64,000 nt of DNA from Nautilus pompilius. Its lineage: Eukaryota > Mollusca > Cephalopoda > Nautilida > Nautilidae. The position numbers were made by a program, and so were the translations under genes. Position 1 is the first letter of the stretch. Each line of letters begins with the position of its first letter. Below are positions 60,101 through 64,000 of this stretch, piece after piece. A model generated the notes under the pieces. That model did no database searches. It was not told the DNA's origin and worked only from the letters and a program-made list of their open reading frames with translations. The stretch lies in the NCBI GenBank assembly GCA_018389105.1, contig JACATO010000626.1, forward strand, positions 186,001 to 250,000. The letters are read 5' to 3'.

Positions 60101-62068
60101 TCTTCAGAGTATGCGGTCCTAAACACCGAACTTGGTGTATTCAGCTCATTTATTGTCCAATACGATCCAGAGAGTCTTCAGAGTATGCGGTCCTAAACAC
60201 CGAACTTGGTGTATTCAGCTCATTTATTGTCCAATACGATCCAGATAGTCTTGGGAGTATGCGGTCCTAAACACCGAACTTGGTGTATTCAGCTCATTTA
60301 TTGTCCAATACGATCCAGATAGTCTTGGGAGTATGCGGTCCTAAACACAGAACTTGGTGTATTCAGCTCATTTATTGTCCAATACGATCCAGAGAGTCTT
60401 GAGAGTATGCGGTCCTAAACACCGAACTTGGTGTGTTCAGCTCATTTATTGTCCAATACGATCCAGAGAGTCTTCAGAGTATGCGGTCTTAAACACCGAA
60501 CTTGGTGTATTCAGCTCATTTATTGTCCAATACGATCCAGACGGTCTTGAGAGTATGCGGTCCTAAACACCGAACTTGGTGTATTCAGCTCATTTATTGT
60601 CCAATACGATCCAGAGGGTCTTCAGAGTATGCGGTCCTAAACACCGAACTTGGTGTATTCAGCTCATTTATTGTCCAATACGATCCAGAGGGTCTTCAGA
60701 GTATGCGGTCCTAAACACCGAACTTGGTGTATTCAGCTCATTTATTGTCCAATACGATCCAGAGAGTCTTCAGAGTATGCGGTCCTAAACACCGAACTTG
60801 GTGTATTCAGCTCATTTATTGTCCAATACGATCCAGAGGGTCTTCAGAGTATGCGGTCCTAAACACCGAACTTGGTGTATTCAGCTCATTTATTGTCCAA
60901 TACGATCCAGAGGGTCTTCAGAGTATGCGGTCCTAAACACCGAACTTGGTGTATTCAGCTCATTTATTGTCCAATACGATCCAGAGAGTCTTGGGAGTAT
61001 GCGGTCCTAAACACAGAACTTGGTGTATTCAGCTCATTTATTGTCCAATACGATCCAGAGAGTCTTCAGAGTATGCGGTCCTAAACACCGAACTTGGTGT
61101 ATTCAGCTCATTTATTGTCCAATACGATCCAGAGAGTCTTCAGAGTATGCGGTCCTAAACACCGAACTTGGTGTATTCAGCTCATTTATTGTCCAATACG
61201 ATCCAGAGAGTCTTCAGAGTATGCGGTCTTAAACACCGAACTTGGTGTATTCAGCTCATTTATTGTCCAATACGATCCAGAGGGTCTTGAGAGTATGCGG
61301 TCCTAAAACAGAACTTGGTGTATTCAGCTCATTTATTGTCCAATACGATCCAGAGGGTCTTGAGAGTATGCGGTCCTTAAACACCGAACTTGGTGTATTC
61401 AGCTCATTTATTGTCCAATACGATCCAGAGAGTCTTGAGAGTATGCGGTCTTAAACACCGAACTTGGTGTATTCAGCTCATTTATTGTCCAATACGATCC
61501 AGAGAGTCTTGAGAGTATGCGGTCTAAACACCGAACTTGCGTATTCAGCTATTTATTGTCCAATACGATCCAGAGAGTCTTGAGAGTATGCGGTCCTAAA
61601 CACCGAACTTGGTGTATTCAGCTCAATTATTGTCCAATACGATCCAGAGAGTCTTGAGAGTATGCGGTCTTAAACACCGAACTTGGTGTATTCAGCTCAT
61701 TTATTGTCCAATACGATCCAGAGAGTCTTGAGAGTATGCGGTCTTAAACACCGAACTTGGCGTATTCAGCTTATTTATTGTCCAATACGATCCAGAGAGT
61801 CTTGAGAGTATGCGGTCTTAAACACCGAACTTGGCGTATTCAGCTCATTTATTGTCCAATACGATCCAGAGAGTCTTCAGAGTATGCGGTCTCTTAAACA
61901 CCGAACTTGGTGTATTCAGCTCATTTATTGTCCAATACGATCCAGAGGGTCTTCAGAGTATGCGGTCTTAAACACCGAACTTGGTGTATTCAGCTCATTT
62001 ATTGTCCAATACGATCCAGAGAGTCTTCAGAGTATGCGGTCCTAAACACAGAACTTGGTGTATTCAGT
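57118..62068 (+). repeat. 74-bp satellite array, about 67 units
   Basis: About 4.95 kb of head-to-tail copies of a 74-bp unit, which contains TCATTTATTGTCCAATACGA, TCCAGAGAGTCTTGAGAGTA and TGCGGTCCTAAACACCGAAC in order, then TTGGTGTATTCAGC. Units differ by a few substitutions and rare 1-4 base indels. Variants include CTTGAGAG, CTTCAGAG and CTTGGGAG; ACACCGAAC, ACACCAAAC and ACACAGAAC; GAGAGTC and GAGGGTC. Because 74 is not a multiple of three, overlapping 70-residue open frames recur every unit; they are not proteins. The stretch is GC-richer than its flanks. Confidence 0.97.
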
Positions 62069-62159
62069 AATCTAGTGAAAATGGTACCAATCAATGAAAT
62101 TCTACCAACATTTGCAGGTATCGCTTCAGATTCCGATGCCAAAATCTTTTAGTCGTTTT

Positions 62160-62650
62160 CCAACTTCGTAATTCCTTTCCAAATGACTCATTTATTCGCT
62201 TAAACCAGACGAACGAGGTGTGGGCGACATTTCGGTGACTGGTAGAGTTTTTACCAGTCTACTGTTGTTGTGCGACACCGACAGCCGCCGCTCCACCTGG
62301 CGGTGCTGCTGTAGTTAGTAGTAGATGCGTCTCGATTGTTTACCAGCCGAACGTTTAGACTGTTTTTGTAGTAATTGCCAATAAATACAGCGCTTTATTA
62401 CCGAGTGCAGTATCTATATTGGTTTGTTTGTTTGTTTTTATATGTACCTGTGTTTATCAATCATTATTGGTGAGATGGATTCTCCGTAAAACAAACTGTG
62501 CGAAATTCTATCAACTGGAAGCTTTGTTTACTCTGAGCCCCTCACGTCGGTCATTCCGGGTGAGAGAGGCTCCAACCTGTGACTGACCGACTGGTCAGTA
62601 GTCTTAGGTCTGCCTGAGCAGACCCCTGGGTCTTACATAGTTAGAAGTGC
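62160..62650. other. CpG-rich structured patch after the satellite
   Basis: CpG-containing sequence with a CCGCC...GGCGG stem near 62285-62306 and three consecutive hairpins at 62535-62572, 62583-62598 and 62607-62624. An AATAAA at 62380 followed by a GC-rich tail could also fit a long terminal repeat. No coding frame of note. It may be a promoter, a transposon end or a structured RNA. Confidence 0.45.
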
Positions 62651-62654
62651 CCCC

Positions 62655-64000
62655 CCCATCAGCTACTTTTATGATTTAATAATAATTTTTAAAAAGACAA
62701 ACGACCACTGGCGGTGTAACCAATCATACCTGCTGTCTGGAATTAATGGAACTGTGAAAATACATAAAGGACCTCGATATGCAATGTTAATGGTGCAGAT
62801 TCATTCAGTTTTCTTTGTTGTATTTAAAATTAATCTCACAATTTTTCTTTTTATATATTTAGATGAGGTAATACAACAGGGGGGGGGTCAGTTTGTCTTC
62901 TAATCTTCCCTTAGAATTCAACAAAGATATACGTTATGCTTGTTGCTTGAGATGCTGCCTGACCTGTCTTCAATATTTGTTTACATTCGTTCTACATATA
63001 AACTTAAGGCAGAGAATATAGTATACCTGTGGAATATCGTTTGCATTCCAATTTGGATATATGGAGGATGACATTATTTTTCTGACTCAGTTAGATAAAA
63101 TTATTTAATTCTTTTTTATATGTGTGGTGTGATGCCCATTCTATTTAAAGGCAGCAAGAATTAGGAAATTAATTACTAAATTTCTAAACCTTATAATAAA
63201 TTCTTTAATTAAACCATAACTAAATAATCTATCCCCCATTTTTTCTTTTTTTTCTTAAGAAACTTGCAGGTGGTTAATAAGCTGATCTATTAGTCAAGAT
63301 ACGTATAAGATCTCCTGGCCCAATATCTGGGTATTATTCTAGTGAAAACAAAAGCCACTTCTTTTATCTTATTCTTTTTTTCCTTAGCCCCATATGGTAG
63401 AAAGATGTGACCAGGCCAAACTGTGAATATATGACAGAATCTTTTCATGATTTTACAAAATCTGTTTTATGCTTTTGTTAGAATAAATCCACTTTTTCAG
63501 TTACAGATCCCCAGTTGAAAATCCAAGTTTGAAAAGATATAATATTGGCCTCAATTTATTGCTAACAATCAATCAGCAACTGCATCCTAGCATGATATTT
63601 GTAGTGGTGTTTTTTGTTGTTTTCTTTGTTTGAGGTGGTTTAAATTTCACTTAAAAATGGTAAACAACTAAATAAGCTGTTTGGGCAGTTTCTTAAATTT
63701 TTAGTGTTTGGCTTACTGAAAATGTAGGGAGCCTATCATTTGGCACTGGCAGCAAAAGAATAACTGACCTAGTCTCTTGGCATGCCAAGCAATCCAGTCG
63801 ATGATCTGAACTTATTGCAATTCAATAGAAATCAGTTTCCGCTTTTTGAGTGACTGGAACCTTTTCCAAATTCAAGTTTTCTGGTAGCACGTACCTTTGC
63901 ATAATTTTTAGTAACAACTCATTCACCTCCACTGAAGTTTGCTGACTTTTATCTACTTGCAAATTCTAAAGTAGATCCAGCACTACAAGTGATGTCACAA
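62655..64000. other. AT-rich DNA to the window end
   Basis: No gene, repeat family or RNA recognised. Confidence 0.3.

Noticed and set aside
57118-62068. CRISPR-like array
   Set aside because: Units are contiguous and near-identical over their full length, with no variable spacers, and the DNA is animal nuclear.
57403-62152. Repeated 70-residue open frames (MVYSAHLLSN...) over the satellite
   Set aside because: They overlap each other every 74 bases because the unit is not a multiple of three and stops recur only every third unit. This is a tandem-repeat artefact, not a protein family.

Overview
This window looks like AT-rich animal nuclear DNA, most probably from a mollusc and plausibly a cephalopod. 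It has long non-coding stretches, exon-sized blocks bounded by GT/AG splice sites, a Tx1/L1-type LINE, Tc1/mariner, hAT and piggyBac relics, tRNA-headed SINE-like repeats and a 5-kb satellite. Nothing points to bacteria, phage or an organelle. The cephalopod placement is an inference from the transposon families. No complete, intact protein-coding gene was found.

Layout: 1-860 is the 3' part of a decayed hAT transposase. 1.1-6.9 kb holds two diverged head-to-tail copies of a GC-richer Tx1/L1-like LINE; both are broken and both end at the same point of the reverse transcriptase. 7.4-7.8 kb is a Tc1-like relic on the minus strand, and 10.5-11.05 kb a piggyBac-like fragment. From 16.9 to 29.1 kb the minus strand carries exon-sized blocks. 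Those at 29.1 and 27.1 kb are clearly RAD50, with frameshifts but retained splice sites, so this is an unprocessed RAD50 pseudogene. Blocks at 21.9-16.9 kb fit the RAD50 coiled coil less certainly. A ZBED5/FAM200-like hAT (22.9-24.85 kb) and a TIR-bearing MITE-like element (20.5-21.1 kb) lie among them.

30.1-32.6 kb holds two different mariners in opposite orientation, separated by only 6 bases. SINE-like repeats (33.2-33.9 kb) and a Tc1 relic (36.3-37.0 kb) follow. 37.4-38.7 kb combines a GGTA microsatellite, a CpG-rich segment, a 47-bp inverted repeat and a good candidate first coding exon on the minus strand. 39.2-41.4 kb is a KIAA1586-like hAT copy. 42.4-43.96 kb is a purine-biased degenerate tandem array, and 45.1-48.2 kb contains piggyBac-like remains. 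An (ATT)n tract sits at 50.6 kb.

51.6-55.6 kb is a nested pair: a 2.86-kb ZMYM1-like hAT with TIRs and a target-site duplication has split an older CGGBP1-like hAT transposase. An intact, unidentified 149-base minus-strand exon lies at 56.3 kb. 57.1-62.07 kb is an array of about 67 copies of a 74-bp unit. It is followed by a CpG-rich patch with three consecutive hairpins (62.2-62.65 kb) and AT-rich DNA to the end.

The genes do not form a pathway. The window records layered transposon insertion, two or more broken host-gene pieces and a few intact exons of unidentified genes.
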